Shown: positions 46,210-55,207 of the stretch, piece by piece
Position numbering within the stretch: position 1 is the first letter of the stretch
Layout of the letters: every line of letters starts with the position of its first letter
From: CAIWHR01 sp963713275
GTDB taxonomy: Bacteria; Pseudomonadota; Gammaproteobacteria; Burkholderiales; Casimicrobiaceae
Reading direction: 5' to 3'
NCBI GenBank assembly: GCA_963713275.1
Contig: CAVQLG010000020.1
Span: forward strand, 1-64,000
Length of the DNA: 64,000 nucleotides
Notes under the pieces: generated by a model
Told to the model about the DNA's origin: nothing
What the model saw: only the letters and a program-made list of their open reading frames with translations
Databases searched by the model: none
Translations under genes and position numbers: made by a program

Positions 46210-47526
46210 CTAATGCAGACGGTGGGCGAGCGGTTGGGGCTGCGCCTGCTCCTCCCCTTCGTCGGCTTCCGTCAGCGGCACCGGCTGGCCGCAGTGCGAA
46301 CACGTGAGCACGGCCCCGTCGTGTCGGATGCGCTGGAGCGGCAGGCCGGCCGCCCGGGCCGCTTCCTCGGCATGGGCGACGATCGCCTGCGGCCCCGCCG
46401 TCGAGCACGGATAGAGGTTGCTCTGCGAAGTCAGCTCCGACCCATGCGTCGTCGATAGCACACCGAGAACCATGTGATCCTCGTAGACGTACTCTGTGAG
46501 CTGGATGCCCTCCGGGTCCACACCCTCGGGCTCCTGCACGTCGATGGGCTCGATGACGAAGTCCTCGCCGCTCGCCAGCTCCCCAAGGCGCAGCCGCTCC
46601 AGCGTCTGGCCGGCGAGCGCGTCGTCGCCCTCGCCATCGAACAACGCCGTGCGCACCGTGAGTCCGTGTTCGACGAGCCTGCGCCGCAGCTGGGCGTGGA
46701 AGCGCTGTTGCTCGACCAGCCACTGCGTGGCATCGAGTTCGTCCTGCGCCGCGTTGGCGAGGTCGGCAAAGGCGGGCTGGCCCAGCCACACTGCGGAGCC
46801 GGCCGACAGCACCGAGTGACCGGCGATGAAGTGGAAACGCGGCCGGACTTCAGCGGCCATCGCGATCCAGGTGGCGAGCGCCTCGGTGGCGAGCTGATCG
46901 TACACCGGCTGGGCGAGCTGGCTGGCGACCAGCCCCACGCTCTTCACCTCCAGGCCCTGCGAATCGCCAAGCGCCCCCAGGCCCGATTGCACCGCGGCAC
47001 CCGGTTCGATACGAACCTGGAGCAGCGCGTCGCTGAGCGGCTGTTCGCCCACGACAACGACCGGCAGGTAGCAGAACACCGCTGCTTCGAAATCCGCGTC
47101 GCCTTCCTCCAGGTCGGGCACCGCCTGAACGAGCTCCGGCACCACGGCGCGGTCCATGCACCACGCCTGGCCGTCGAGGTCGCAGCCGGCGACCAGGACG
47201 GCCTGTTCGGCGCGGATCTCGAAGGCACTCGCGCCGTGCACGGCGTCGTAGAGCCCGAACAGCGGGTACAAGGCCGGGTACGCGACGAGGCAGAAGCGCT
47301 CGTCGGGCAGTTCGCGGCGAACGCGGGCAGCGAGCGCATCCGCGGTTCGCTGCAGGGCGGCGTAATCGAGGATGTCGTAGCGCGATCTTCGTGGCGCGTT
47401 GACCACAACCACCAGCAGCAACGCCTGGGCCGCCACGGGGAGCGCGGCGTCCAGCACGCGAGCGGCGCTCCGCGTGGTCTCGTGCAGCCGCTGGCGCTCC
47501 CCTTGTCGTTTCTTGGCCTCGCCCAT
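46210..47526 (-). CDS. hypothetical protein with C-terminal CxxC knuckle
   Basis: A 438-residue soluble acidic protein of unknown function. The ATG at 47526 (MGEAKKRQGERQRLHETTRS) was chosen over one six codons upstream. Notable parts: a hydrophobic strand AALPVAAQALLLVVVVNAPR, a middle segment RPRFHFIAGHSVLSAGSAVW, and a C-terminal VLTCSHCGQPVPLTEADEGE that could bind a metal with other ligands. No signal peptide or membrane segment. Together with the small gene 47668-47919 it may form a unit. Confidence 0.6.
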   Translation of the reverse strand: MGEAKKRQGERQRLHETTRSAARVLDAALPVAAQALLLVVVVNAPRRSRYDILDYAALQRTADALAARVRRELPDERFCLVAYPALYPLFGLYDAVHGASAFEIRAEQAVLVAGCDLDGQAWCMDRAVVPELVQAVPDLEEGDADFEAAVFCYLPVVVVGEQPLSDALLQVRIEPGAAVQSGLGALGDSQGLEVKSVGLVASQLAQPVYDQLATEALATWIAMAAEVRPRFHFIAGHSVLSAGSAVWLGQPAFADLANAAQDELDATQWLVEQQRFHAQLRRRLVEHGLTVRTALFDGEGDDALAGQTLERLRLGELASGEDFVIEPIDVQEPEGVDPEGIQLTEYVYEDHMVLGVLSTTHGSELTSQSNLYPCSTAGPQAIVAHAEEAARAAGLPLQRIRHDGAVLTCSHCGQPVPLTEADEGEEQAQPQPLAHRLH

Positions 47527-47667
47527 TCCACTGCTCCCTTCCATGTCTTGCGATCGCGCCCGGGGGCCGACGCGGCACCTGGACGATCTCCCGGCGTTGG
47601 CGGGGGGCCAAGCGCCGGCCGCGCGCCGCGATCCACCGTCGTGCGCGGATCCTGGCGAACCCCACGC

Positions 47668-47919
47668 TCATTCACCGCGCAGCACACGCAACGCGGCGTG
47701 CAACTCCTGGTGCGCGTCGGTGAAGTCCTCGAAGCGTCGCCCCCCCGATCGGGCGTACCAATACCGGCTGTTGGACGCGTCGCCTTCGATCTTGTGCAGA
47801 ATCGCATGCGTCCAGCAGGCCATCGCATCGCCCAGGTCCTGCACGATGCGGTGCGCGCGCTCCCAGTCGCCTTCCAGCGCGGCCTCGATCGCTGTCGCAC
47901 GCTCGTCGTTCCGGTTCAT
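47668..47919 (-). CDS. conserved hypothetical protein (83 aa)
   Basis: A small helical protein with the pattern EAALEGDWERAHRIVQDLGD and HAILHKIEGDASNSRYWYAR. I recall similar short proteins in many proteobacteria, of unknown function; the layout is TPR-like. The ATG at 47919 (MNRNDERATAIE) was preferred to the one at 47931. Confidence 0.65.
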   Translation of the reverse strand: MNRNDERATAIEAALEGDWERAHRIVQDLGDAMACWTHAILHKIEGDASNSRYWYARSGGRRFEDFTDAHQELHAALRVLRGE

Positions 47920-47939
47920 GGCGACTCCCATCCGCGCGG

Positions 47940-48587
47940 CTACTTCGGGTCGCGGCCGCGCCGGCTCATGCAGCCGCGCACATGGGCCTGCAACAGGTCG
48001 CCGGTCAAGCCCAGAATCGCAGCCTCGTTTGCGCAGCGCGTCGATTTCGGCGCGTCCCTGGGCTCGAGGCGAGGGGGCAGCTCCCTGGAGACGCCTCCGG
48101 CCACCATCTTCTCCGACACTGCGGCGCGCGCGTTATCGCCGAGGAACACGACGTCGACCTGCACGGGCGCGGTGCCGGCATCCGGATTCATGCCCAGGTC
48201 GACGGCCGCCCGCCGCGACAGGTTGACGACACGCCCCGCGCCGCCGCCCCAGCGGTCGTTGATCCGAACGATGACCGTGCGGCCGTTGCGCGTGTGCGTC
48301 ACGCGGACGCGGCTTCCGAGGGGAAGCGTACGATGCGCGGCGGTCAACGCGGTCGCCGAGTACGGCTCGCCGCTGGAGGTGAGCCGGCCTTCCATCGCGG
48401 CCGCGTAGACCGTCGCCACGCCCGATTCGGCGAGCGCAGCGAGATCGCCGGCGCTCGCCGCCCCGGCGCTCGCGGCGGCGGCCGGCGCCGCGGGTGGCTG
48501 CGTTTCCACGGCGTCGACGCCCTGGACGGTCGCGAACCACAGCGCCGCGAGGCAGGCGATCGCTTTCAAGGATTTCCTTGCGTTCAC
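47940..48587 (-). CDS. rlpA: RlpA-like septal ring lytic transglycosylase
   Basis: A 215-residue exported protein. A signal sequence (LKAIACLAALWFATVQGVDA) is followed by a low-complexity Ala linker and a double-psi beta-barrel: GVATVYAAAMEGRLTSSGEP, LTAAHRTLPLGSRVRVTHTR, VIVRINDRWGGGAGRVVNLS and RRAAVDLGM. The usual NDRGPF is altered to NDRWGG. There is no SPOR domain. The GTG at 48587 was chosen as start. RlpA cleaves denuded glycans at the septum. Confidence 0.8.
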   Translation of the reverse strand: MNARKSLKAIACLAALWFATVQGVDAVETQPPAAPAAAASAGAASAGDLAALAESGVATVYAAAMEGRLTSSGEPYSATALTAAHRTLPLGSRVRVTHTRNGRTVIVRINDRWGGGAGRVVNLSRRAAVDLGMNPDAGTAPVQVDVVFLGDNARAAVSEKMVAGGVSRELPPRLEPRDAPKSTRCANEAAILGLTGDLLQAHVRGCMSRRGRDPK

Positions 48588-48816
48588 GGCACTCACCTCG
48601 AACCGGCCCGCCCGGACCCTGGCGCCCCCGTGTCGTGCCGGCCCGGCAAAGACCCAACCCCCCCGCGCCGGCGACGCATTGCGCCCTGCGCGTGTTCCGC
48701 GTTGTCGCCACCGTCTGGGGTCTGGGCATAGCGGCAAGGTCAGTGTAGCACCCGCGGCCCCGCTCCGCCTCGCGACGCATTACACTGCGAGCAAGGACTC
48801 GACGAGGGAGAACGGC

Positions 48817-49278
48817 ATGCTTGCCTTCCAGGACTATTACCCCGACAACGTTGCGCAGTGCTTCGGCTGCGGCCGCCTCAACCCGCACGGCCACCAGATC
48901 AAGACCTACTGGGACGGCGACGAAACCGTCACCCGGTACGTTCCGCACCCCGAGCACACGGCGATCCCGGGGTTCGTCTACGGCGGACTGGTTGCCTCGC
49001 TGATCGACTGCCACAGCACGGGCACGGCCTCCGCCGCGATGTATCGCGCCGAGAACCGGCCGCTGGACAGCCAGCCCGCCTTTCGCTTCGTGACAGCGTC
49101 GCTGCACGTCGACTTCCTCAAGCCGACCCCGCTCGGGCCCGAGCTGGAGATCCGCGGCCGGGTCAAGGAAATCCGTGGCCGCAAGGTCGTCGTCGAGGCC
49201 ACCGTGTTCGCCGCGGGTGTCGCCACCGCGCGCGGCGAAGTAGTCGCCGTGCAGATGCCGGACGGCTTCGCGCGCTAG
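48817..49278 (+). CDS. PaaI-type hotdog thioesterase
   Basis: A 153-residue hotdog-fold protein. CFGCGRLNPHGHQIKTYW, GFVYGGLVASLIDCHSTGTA and TASLHVDFLKPTPLGPELEI match the PaaI/YbgC-like acyl-CoA thioesterase group. A GAGGGAG site precedes the ATG at 48817. Its 3' end overlaps the convergent DUF6471 gene by four bases. Confidence 0.82.
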   Translation: MLAFQDYYPDNVAQCFGCGRLNPHGHQIKTYWDGDETVTRYVPHPEHTAIPGFVYGGLVASLIDCHSTGTASAAMYRAENRPLDSQPAFRFVTASLHVDFLKPTPLGPELEIRGRVKEIRGRKVVVEATVFAAGVATARGEVVAVQMPDGFAR

Positions 49279-49556
49279 GAAACCGGCCTCCGGCTCGTCG
49301 AAGAACGGTCGGGTAGCCAATCTTTGGGCAGCTCCAGCACCTGCACGCCCAGCACCAGCAGCAACGTGACGAGTTCCGCGGCCGTAAACGAGCCGCGGGA
49401 GTGCTTCGACATGAGGCTGCTGGGCGAAGCGCTGTGGCCGCGAGCCCGGAAGCCCTCGGCCACCTGCGCCCAGGACATCCCGGTCTCGGCACGCGCGACG
49501 TTGATCCTGGACTTGAGCCAGGCTCCGACGTCGATGGTCTTTCGCGTGGCGCTCAC
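49275..49556 (-). CDS. DUF6471 family protein
   Basis: A 93-residue protein with GAWLKSRINVARAETGMSWA and SSLMSKHSRGSFTAAELVTL, a helix-turn-helix-like arrangement that I recognise as DUF6471. It is the last gene of the PspA/ABC cluster, 15 bases after the TerB-like gene, and could be its regulator; that is inference. Confidence 0.6.
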   Translation of the reverse strand: MSATRKTIDVGAWLKSRINVARAETGMSWAQVAEGFRARGHSASPSSLMSKHSRGSFTAAELVTLLLVLGVQVLELPKDWLPDRSSTSRRPVS

Positions 49557-49571
49557 GGCGGGCCCCGGCTT

Positions 49572-50021
49572 CTACATCGACTTCGCGAGCGCGGCCACGG
49601 ATTCCGCGTCCGGCAGGTGCGAAAGCGAGCCCAGGAGCGAATCGCGGACGTACAGCCGCAGCTCGGCCATCTGCGAGGCCGGCACGCCAACGGACCGGCC
49701 CAGCTCGTTGACGTGCGCCAGCTCCGCATCGCTGATCCGGCCGTCCGCGTAGGCCGTCATGATCGACATCAGCAGCACCTGCTCGACGAACGCCGCATCT
49801 GCACTGACCGCCGCGAGCATCGCCTTCGCATGGCCGATGTCAGCGGCCTTGCCGAGCAGGTCCTTGAGCAAGGCCTGGTGTTGGTTATCGCCGCAAAAGC
49901 GGTCGAGCAGCTCGAGCTCCGGCGGCGTGATCCCGTCGACATGAGCCGTCGACACGACACAGGCCAGCAGCGCCTGCATTTGCTCGGCCGACAACGAGCC
50001 GTCCTCGGTGTGCATGGTCAT
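49572..50021 (-). CDS. TerB-like tellurite-resistance-fold protein
   Basis: A 149-residue helical protein with LLACVVSTAHVDGITPPELE, LLDRFCGDN and MSIMTAYADGRISDAELAHV, the paired acidic-helix pattern of the TerB family. TerB proteins are found with envelope-stress and membrane-trafficking modules. The ATG at 50021 overlaps the stop of the AAA+ gene as ATGA, showing translational coupling. Confidence 0.7.
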   Translation of the reverse strand: MTMHTEDGSLSAEQMQALLACVVSTAHVDGITPPELELLDRFCGDNQHQALLKDLLGKAADIGHAKAMLAAVSADAAFVEQVLLMSIMTAYADGRISDAELAHVNELGRSVGVPASQMAELRLYVRDSLLGSLSHLPDAESVAALAKSM

Positions 50022-51892
50022 CGTGATTCTCCGCGTGGCGCTAGCGGAAGCAGCGCGCGAACGCGCGCCTCCCGCAGCTGGTCCTGAATCCTGTCGATGG
50101 GCATCTCGCGGTACTTCTCGGGCAGCAGCGAGCGCCGCGAGGTCTCGGAGACGGCGAGCAGCTCCATGAACGCGATCATGTCGCGTTCCTGCGGCGGCAT
50201 GAAGTCGGCCTTGGCCCGTTCGAGCGCGTTCCCGAGGCCAAGGCTCGGGTTGCGCTCGAGGAACTCGAGCCCGAGCAGCGTCATCGCCTCCAGGTCGGCG
50301 TTCGAGTAGCCATCGAGGCCGTTGCACAGCTTCGCGAGATCACCCGTGTCGACCGCGATCTGCGGGTCGTAGCGGCGCAGGATCGCCGCCACGACGCCCG
50401 CGCGCTCGGCGTCGGTCTCGCAGTAGAAGAAGGGGATCTTGCGATCCAGGCGGCCCGGCCGCTTGATGTCGGTATCGAGCTTGTCCGGCCGGTTGGTGAG
50501 CACGATGAACAGCACCATGCCGCGATTGTCCGTGTCGGACATGAACTCCTTCAGGCGCGCGATCACGCGCGAGCTCGTGCCGTCGTCGCCGCTCTCCGAG
50601 CTGCCGTTGCCGCCGGCGCCGAAGCTGCGGTCGCCCTCGTCGATGAGCACCGCGATCGGCCCCATTGCCTTCACCGTTGCGAGCACGCGCTCGAGGTTGC
50701 GCTCGGTCGAGCCTACCCACTTGCTGCGGAAGTTCTTGAGGGCGACCGCCGACAGGCCGGCCTCCTTGAGGAAGGCCTTGATGACGAACGTCTTGCCCGC
50801 CCCCATCGGGCCCACCGCAAGCAGGCCCATCGGCGTGAGCTTGGTGTCGCCCTCACGCAGGTTCCTGGCGATCTCGGCAAGCTCGCCGGTGATGTGCGAG
50901 GCGCCGCCCACCGCGGACAGCCCATGCCGGGACTCGACGAACTCGATCAGCCCCGCGCACTCCTTCTCGATCAGCTCGCGCTTGCGGGCGTGGATCAGCT
51001 GGAGAACGTCCTCCTCGACGTTGCGTGCGGGCACCGCCTTGGTGGGCTCGACCAGCCGAACGATCTCTTCGGCCGTCATGCCGGCGGTGATGCCGGCAAA
51101 GCGCTTCGCGCGCTCCCTGGCATCCGGCGCGCCGGCGAGCAGGCCGAGGATCAGGTCCTCGCGCTCGCGCTCCAGCATCGTGCGCGCGCCCGAGGCGCGC
51201 ATCAGCCCCTCGATCTGCACCGCGCGCAGTCCTGCCATGCGCTCGGCGTAGCGGCGTACCCGCGCCGGCTCCAACCTCGGCGCCAACGCCCCGACGACCT
51301 CGGCCCGCGTGTCGAGGTCCGGCATCGGGATCTCGAGCGCTGCGACCTTGGGGTTCGTCAGCAACGCCTGGTTGAGCGAACCCAGCGTCTCCACGATCAG
51401 GAACACGATGTTGTCGAGACTGCCCATCTGCCGGTCGAGCGACCAGCGGTGGAAGAGGGTCGCGACCCGGCGTTCCTCAGCGGTGGCGAAGCCGTCCTCC
51501 GAGGGCATCAGCGTGTCGGCGTAGGGCACGATCACCGCCGTCCCCGCAGTCGTGCGCAGGAGCTTCTCCAGCTGGTGCAAGCGGACGACGAGCTCCCCCT
51601 CCCCGCTGTCCAACTGCACGTCTCCCTTGAGCGTGTGCATCCCGCGCTCGTTGCTCACCTCGATGACGTTGGGCTTGTTGCCCGCGGTCAGGACATCGAC
51701 CAGGAACGCCGTCAGATCGACGAACTTGTCGTCTGCGAGGAAGATGTCGAAGACGTTGCGATAGAGCACGAACGTCGAAGCCTCGCCGGCGAGGTACTTT
51801 TCACGGACGAGCTCCGCCCAGCGCGGCAGCCGCGCCTTTGCTGGCAGGTCCGGGGCGGGGGGCACGGGAAGGCTCCTAGAGGGTCTTGCCAC
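50018..51892 (-). CDS. AAA+ ATPase of the PspA/ABC cluster
   Basis: A 624-residue protein. The N-terminal half (residues 1-330) resembles a degenerate ATPase fold (STFVLYRNVFDIFLADDKFV, GTAVIVPYADTLMPSEDG). The C-terminal half is a classical AAA+ domain: Walker A GPMGAGKTFVIK, Walker B AVLIDEGDRSFG (DEGD rather than DExx), sensor-1 FIVLTNRPDKLDTD and arginine finger region DIKRPGRLDRK. It probably remodels a membrane or protein partner, as PspF/Vps4-like ATPases do. It overlaps pspA by 17 bases. Confidence 0.8.
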   Translation of the reverse strand: MARPSRSLPVPPAPDLPAKARLPRWAELVREKYLAGEASTFVLYRNVFDIFLADDKFVDLTAFLVDVLTAGNKPNVIEVSNERGMHTLKGDVQLDSGEGELVVRLHQLEKLLRTTAGTAVIVPYADTLMPSEDGFATAEERRVATLFHRWSLDRQMGSLDNIVFLIVETLGSLNQALLTNPKVAALEIPMPDLDTRAEVVGALAPRLEPARVRRYAERMAGLRAVQIEGLMRASGARTMLEREREDLILGLLAGAPDARERAKRFAGITAGMTAEEIVRLVEPTKAVPARNVEEDVLQLIHARKRELIEKECAGLIEFVESRHGLSAVGGASHITGELAEIARNLREGDTKLTPMGLLAVGPMGAGKTFVIKAFLKEAGLSAVALKNFRSKWVGSTERNLERVLATVKAMGPIAVLIDEGDRSFGAGGNGSSESGDDGTSSRVIARLKEFMSDTDNRGMVLFIVLTNRPDKLDTDIKRPGRLDRKIPFFYCETDAERAGVVAAILRRYDPQIAVDTGDLAKLCNGLDGYSNADLEAMTLLGLEFLERNPSLGLGNALERAKADFMPPQERDMIAFMELLAVSETSRRSLLPEKYREMPIDRIQDQLREARVRALLPLAPRGESR

Positions 51893-52583
51893 CCTCGGCG
51901 GCCGCCTGGCGGGCCTTCTTCATGGCTTCGAGCTGCGCCCGGGCGCTGGTCGAAGCCGCCGTCTTGTTGAGTTCCTTCAGGCGCACATCGAGATCGGAGC
52001 TGCGCAGTTCGCTGCCGAGCTTGGCTTCCGCCACCTTGCCCTTGATGTGCTCGCGCACGCCGGCCAGCGCCTGCACCTCGGCGTCGACCGACAGCCCGTC
52101 GAGCGACTCCTGGATCTGCAGCCGCGCCTTGGCGCTAGCGAAGCGCGCCAGCATCTTCTCCTTCTCGGCCTTGAGCTTGTCAATCTCGCCCTTGATCTCG
52201 AGCAGCGCGCCCTTCGCCTCGTCGGCGTCCTTGGTCGCCTCGGCCAGATCCGCGTCGAGACCGGAGACGTTCTCGTCCAGGAGGTTCTTCTTGCCGATCA
52301 GGACCAGCGCGAGGTCGTCCTGGCTGGTGGCCAGCGCCGCCTCCAGCTGGCTCGCCACAGCCTCGAGTTGCCGCTTCGAGTCACCCAGCCGCGCCTCGAT
52401 GTCCATGCGGCGCGCGATGATCCGTCCCGAAGCCTCCTTGAGCTTCGTGTACTTCTGGGTCATCGACTGGATCGAGTTCTGGTAGGCGATCTCCGGATGC
52501 TCCTTCTCGATGTCGGTGACCCACAGCGAGACGAAGCCATTCCACAGGTTCCACAGGCGGCTGATGATGGCGTGATTGGCCAT
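51876..52583 (-). CDS. PspA/IM30 family protein
   Basis: A 235-residue, almost entirely coiled-coil protein of the PspA/Vipp1 (ESCRT-III-like) family. Marks are IEKEHPEIAYQNSIQSMTQK, EASGRIIARRMDIEARLGDS and LASAKARLQIQESL-like helices near residue 150 (RFASAKARLQIQESLDGLSV). Such proteins polymerise on stressed inner membranes. Location between a predicted membrane protein and an AAA+ ATPase suggests a remodelling pair. Confidence 0.82.
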   Translation of the reverse strand: MANHAIISRLWNLWNGFVSLWVTDIEKEHPEIAYQNSIQSMTQKYTKLKEASGRIIARRMDIEARLGDSKRQLEAVASQLEAALATSQDDLALVLIGKKNLLDENVSGLDADLAEATKDADEAKGALLEIKGEIDKLKAEKEKMLARFASAKARLQIQESLDGLSVDAEVQALAGVREHIKGKVAEAKLGSELRSSDLDVRLKELNKTAASTSARAQLEAMKKARQAAAEGGKTL

Positions 52584-52648
52584 TGGGTACGGTCCTTTCG
52601 CTCTCGTTGCTCGTGCGGCGCGACGCGCCGCTCACGTTGCGCGGCGGG

Positions 52649-53503
52649 CTACAGCCGGCGTCCGCCGGCCTGTGCCTGCGCTCCCACCCTTGCGCGCAGC
52701 ACCTCCGGCGACGCGGGCTTGATGTCCAGCATCTCCTCGACGTCGACGTCGACCGCCTCGGCGAAACGCAGGCGCTCGACCGACTCCTCCAGCATCGAGG
52801 AAAGGTCGCCGCCCGACGGTGCGGTCATCACCATCTGGTAGAGCTCCTCGAGCCGCACTGGCATGGTGGCAAGCGAGGCCTCCAGCGCGCTCGCCCGCGA
52901 GGCCATGCGCGAAAGGCGCGCGATCGCCTCCTCGTACTCGGCCTGCGCCCGACGCAGCTGCTGCGCTTCCTCGGCGGTGACGTTCGGGTCGCCCAACCGC
53001 GCCCGCACTGCCTTGAGCTTCTTCTGTAGCGTCTCGGGACCTGCCAGCCCGTCCTGCTGAGAGAGCATGGCATCCGACACGCACAACCCGAGGTAGCCCA
53101 CGACGAGATCGTCGATCTGCTCCACCTCGCGTTCGGTCAGGGAGCTCGACGACGAGCGTGCCAGCCCGTAGAGCGAATCGACGCGCTCGACCATGCGCTG
53201 GTAGTCGGCAAGATGATCCGAGCCGCCGCTCGGCTTGAGCTGGGCCATCAGATGGTCTCGTCGCGCCTCACGCGCGGCCCGGGCGCGGCGCTTCTCGACC
53301 CAGGCCCGAAACGGCGGCAGGCTGGGCACGACGGCGAGCCCGATCGTTTCAACCGCCGCCAGAGCGAGCAACGACAGGCCCAGCGCGTCCCAGCCAAACG
53401 GCACGGACGCGAAGAACCCGAGCGCCAGCCCGCCCAGCACCACGGTCTGGTTGGCGGGATGGAGCAGGAACTCGGGCCAGTAGCTGCGCGGCGTGCCGGT
53501 CAT
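52649..53503 (-). CDS. membrane protein with long coiled coil
   Basis: A 284-residue protein with two N-terminal hydrophobic segments (NQTVVLGGLALGFFASVPFG and LGLSLLALAAVETIGLAVVP). A cytoplasmic helical region then reaches to the C-terminus, including LGDPNVTAEEAQQLRRAQAE and SALEASLATMPVRLEELYQM. No family recognised. It could anchor the PspA-like protein encoded next. It starts nine bases after the ABC ATPase gene. Confidence 0.65.
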   Translation of the reverse strand: MTGTPRSYWPEFLLHPANQTVVLGGLALGFFASVPFGWDALGLSLLALAAVETIGLAVVPSLPPFRAWVEKRRARAAREARRDHLMAQLKPSGGSDHLADYQRMVERVDSLYGLARSSSSSLTEREVEQIDDLVVGYLGLCVSDAMLSQQDGLAGPETLQKKLKAVRARLGDPNVTAEEAQQLRRAQAEYEEAIARLSRMASRASALEASLATMPVRLEELYQMVMTAPSGGDLSSMLEESVERLRFAEAVDVDVEEMLDIKPASPEVLRARVGAQAQAGGRRL

Positions 53504-53512
53504 GGACGAAGG

Positions 53513-54397
53513 CTAGAGGGACACGCGGACGTTGCCCTGCGCGCCGGCGGTGCGCAGGTGGCCCACCACCCGGTCGTGCATGCCACGCGCTTCCGCGCCC
53601 TGCAGCCACTCGCGCGTGCGGAACGCGCGCCCGCCAAGCTCGAAGTCGTCGATGACGCGCGCCGGCCGTGTAGACAGAATGACGACCCGGTCGCCCAGAA
53701 GCAGCGCCTCGGTGACGTCGTGCGTGACGAAGAGGACCAGGCAGGGATGGTTCTCGACCAGCTTGCCGAGCAACACCTGCATGCCCGCCCGGGTCTGCGC
53801 GTCGAGCGCCCCGAACGGCTCGTCCATGAGCAGAATGCGAGGCCGCAGCACGAGCGCGCGCGCGAGCGCAATGCGCTGGTTCTGCCCGCCGGAGAGCTGC
53901 GCCGGGTGGAGCTTGGCCTGGTCGGCCAGCCCCACCTCCTCGAGCATGGCCGACACCCGCTCCTCGGCTTCCTTCGGCAACACGCGCCGGCGCCACTCGT
54001 GGAAGGCGAACGGGTAGGCCACGTTCTCCCGCACCGTGAGATCAGGCCGGTTGGCGTAGCTCTGGAACACCATGACCGCGTCCGCATGCGGGCCTTCGCA
54101 TGCCTTGCCGTCGATCTCGATCGTGCCCGAGGTCGGCGTGCGGACGTTCCACGGTCGCACGCCGCCCAGCATGCGCAACAGCGTGGACTTGCCGCAGCCC
54201 GACGGGCCGAGCAGCATGTTGATCGACGGCCGGTCGAACCGCAGCGAGATGTTGTCGAGCACGCGCAGCGTCGTGCCATCCGGCTGCAGGTATTCCTGGA
54301 CGATGTCGCGCGCGGCCACCAGCGGCTTCGCGGCCTTGGCCGGGGCGGACGTCGAGTCCGGCGCGGCAACCGGTGATTCCGGGAAGACGGCGCTCAT
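53513..54397 (-). CDS. ABC transporter ATP-binding protein (nitrate/taurine type)
   Basis: A 294-residue NBD of the SsuB/TauB/NrtD class. Walker A GPSGCGKSTLLRMLGGV, Q-loop VFQSYANRPDLTVREN, signature LSGGQNQRIALARAL, Walker B ILLMDEPFGALDAQTRA, and H-loop FVTHDVTEALLLGDRV are all intact. The ATG at 54397 overlaps the permease stop. The class normally works with a NMT1/THI5-like binding protein, as found two genes upstream. Confidence 0.92.
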   Translation of the reverse strand: MSAVFPESPVAAPDSTSAPAKAAKPLVAARDIVQEYLQPDGTTLRVLDNISLRFDRPSINMLLGPSGCGKSTLLRMLGGVRPWNVRTPTSGTIEIDGKACEGPHADAVMVFQSYANRPDLTVRENVAYPFAFHEWRRRVLPKEAEERVSAMLEEVGLADQAKLHPAQLSGGQNQRIALARALVLRPRILLMDEPFGALDAQTRAGMQVLLGKLVENHPCLVLFVTHDVTEALLLGDRVVILSTRPARVIDDFELGGRAFRTREWLQGAEARGMHDRVVGHLRTAGAQGNVRVSL

Positions 54398-55191
54398 GCC
54401 TGCGTCTCCCATTTGTAGAGACGGCGCTTGAGCCACATCAGCGTCTGGTAGGTGAGCAGGGCCACGGCGATGATCACGATGATTCCGGCGAAGACCTGAT
54501 CCATCGCCGAGAAGCGCCGGGCGTTGGCGATCATCTGGCCCAGTCCCTCCTGCGCGTTCACGTACTCGGCGACGGTGATGTAGGTCCACGACACCGAAAC
54601 GCCGACAATGATCGCGTCCATGATGCGCGGCATCGCCAGTGGCACCAGGACCTTGGTGACGCACTCGAACTGGCTCGCCCCGATGTCCTGGGCGGCCATC
54701 AGGTAGCCCTCGGGCACTGCGCGGATGGCGTCGCGCACCAGGGGCGTGAGGTAGACGATCGAGCCCACGAAGAGGAAGGCGATCTTCATGCCCTCGCCGA
54801 TGCCGAACCACATCACCATGATCGGCAGCAGCGCAGCCACCGGCGCCGAGCGGAACGGGTCGATCAGCGGGGAGAGCATGGCGTTGATCCGCGGCGACGA
54901 TCCCATCAGCACCCCCAGCGGCACGCCGATGACGACCACCAGCAGCGAGGCCACCGCCACGCGGCCCACCGACCACAGGGTGTGCACGGCGAGCTGGCTG
55001 TTGCCCTCGTACCAGGCAAGGTAGCCCATCGCCTGGGCCACCGCCCATGGGGACGGCAACTGGTTCTTGGACAGCAGCCCCGAGGCCGCGATCGCCCACC
55101 ACAGCGCGATCACCGCGGCCACTGCGCCGACGCCCAGGAGCTTGCGATCCCGGTCTTCGAGCGTGCGGTAGGGATTCCAGAAGTCGACCAT
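54394..55191 (-). CDS. ABC transporter permease (BPD type)
   Basis: A 265-residue permease with six predicted helices. The first is AVAAVIALWWAIAASGLLSK; the EAA-type cytoplasmic loop is AAQDIGASQFECVTKVLVPL followed by AMPRIMDAIIVG. It belongs to the SsuC/TauC group. It starts 16 bases after the binding-protein gene, and its stop overlaps the ATPase start. Confidence 0.92.
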   Translation of the reverse strand: MVDFWNPYRTLEDRDRKLLGVGAVAAVIALWWAIAASGLLSKNQLPSPWAVAQAMGYLAWYEGNSQLAVHTLWSVGRVAVASLLVVVIGVPLGVLMGSSPRINAMLSPLIDPFRSAPVAALLPIMVMWFGIGEGMKIAFLFVGSIVYLTPLVRDAIRAVPEGYLMAAQDIGASQFECVTKVLVPLAMPRIMDAIIVGVSVSWTYITVAEYVNAQEGLGQMIANARRFSAMDQVFAGIIVIIAVALLTYQTLMWLKRRLYKWETQA

Positions 55192-55207
55192 GGTCCCCGG
55201 GGAAGCG

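Noticed and set aside
45593..46213. Genes in the gap between the acyl-CoA ligase and the 438-residue protein
   Set aside because: All frames on both strands are compositionally biased and mutually overlapping; none shows a conserved motif.
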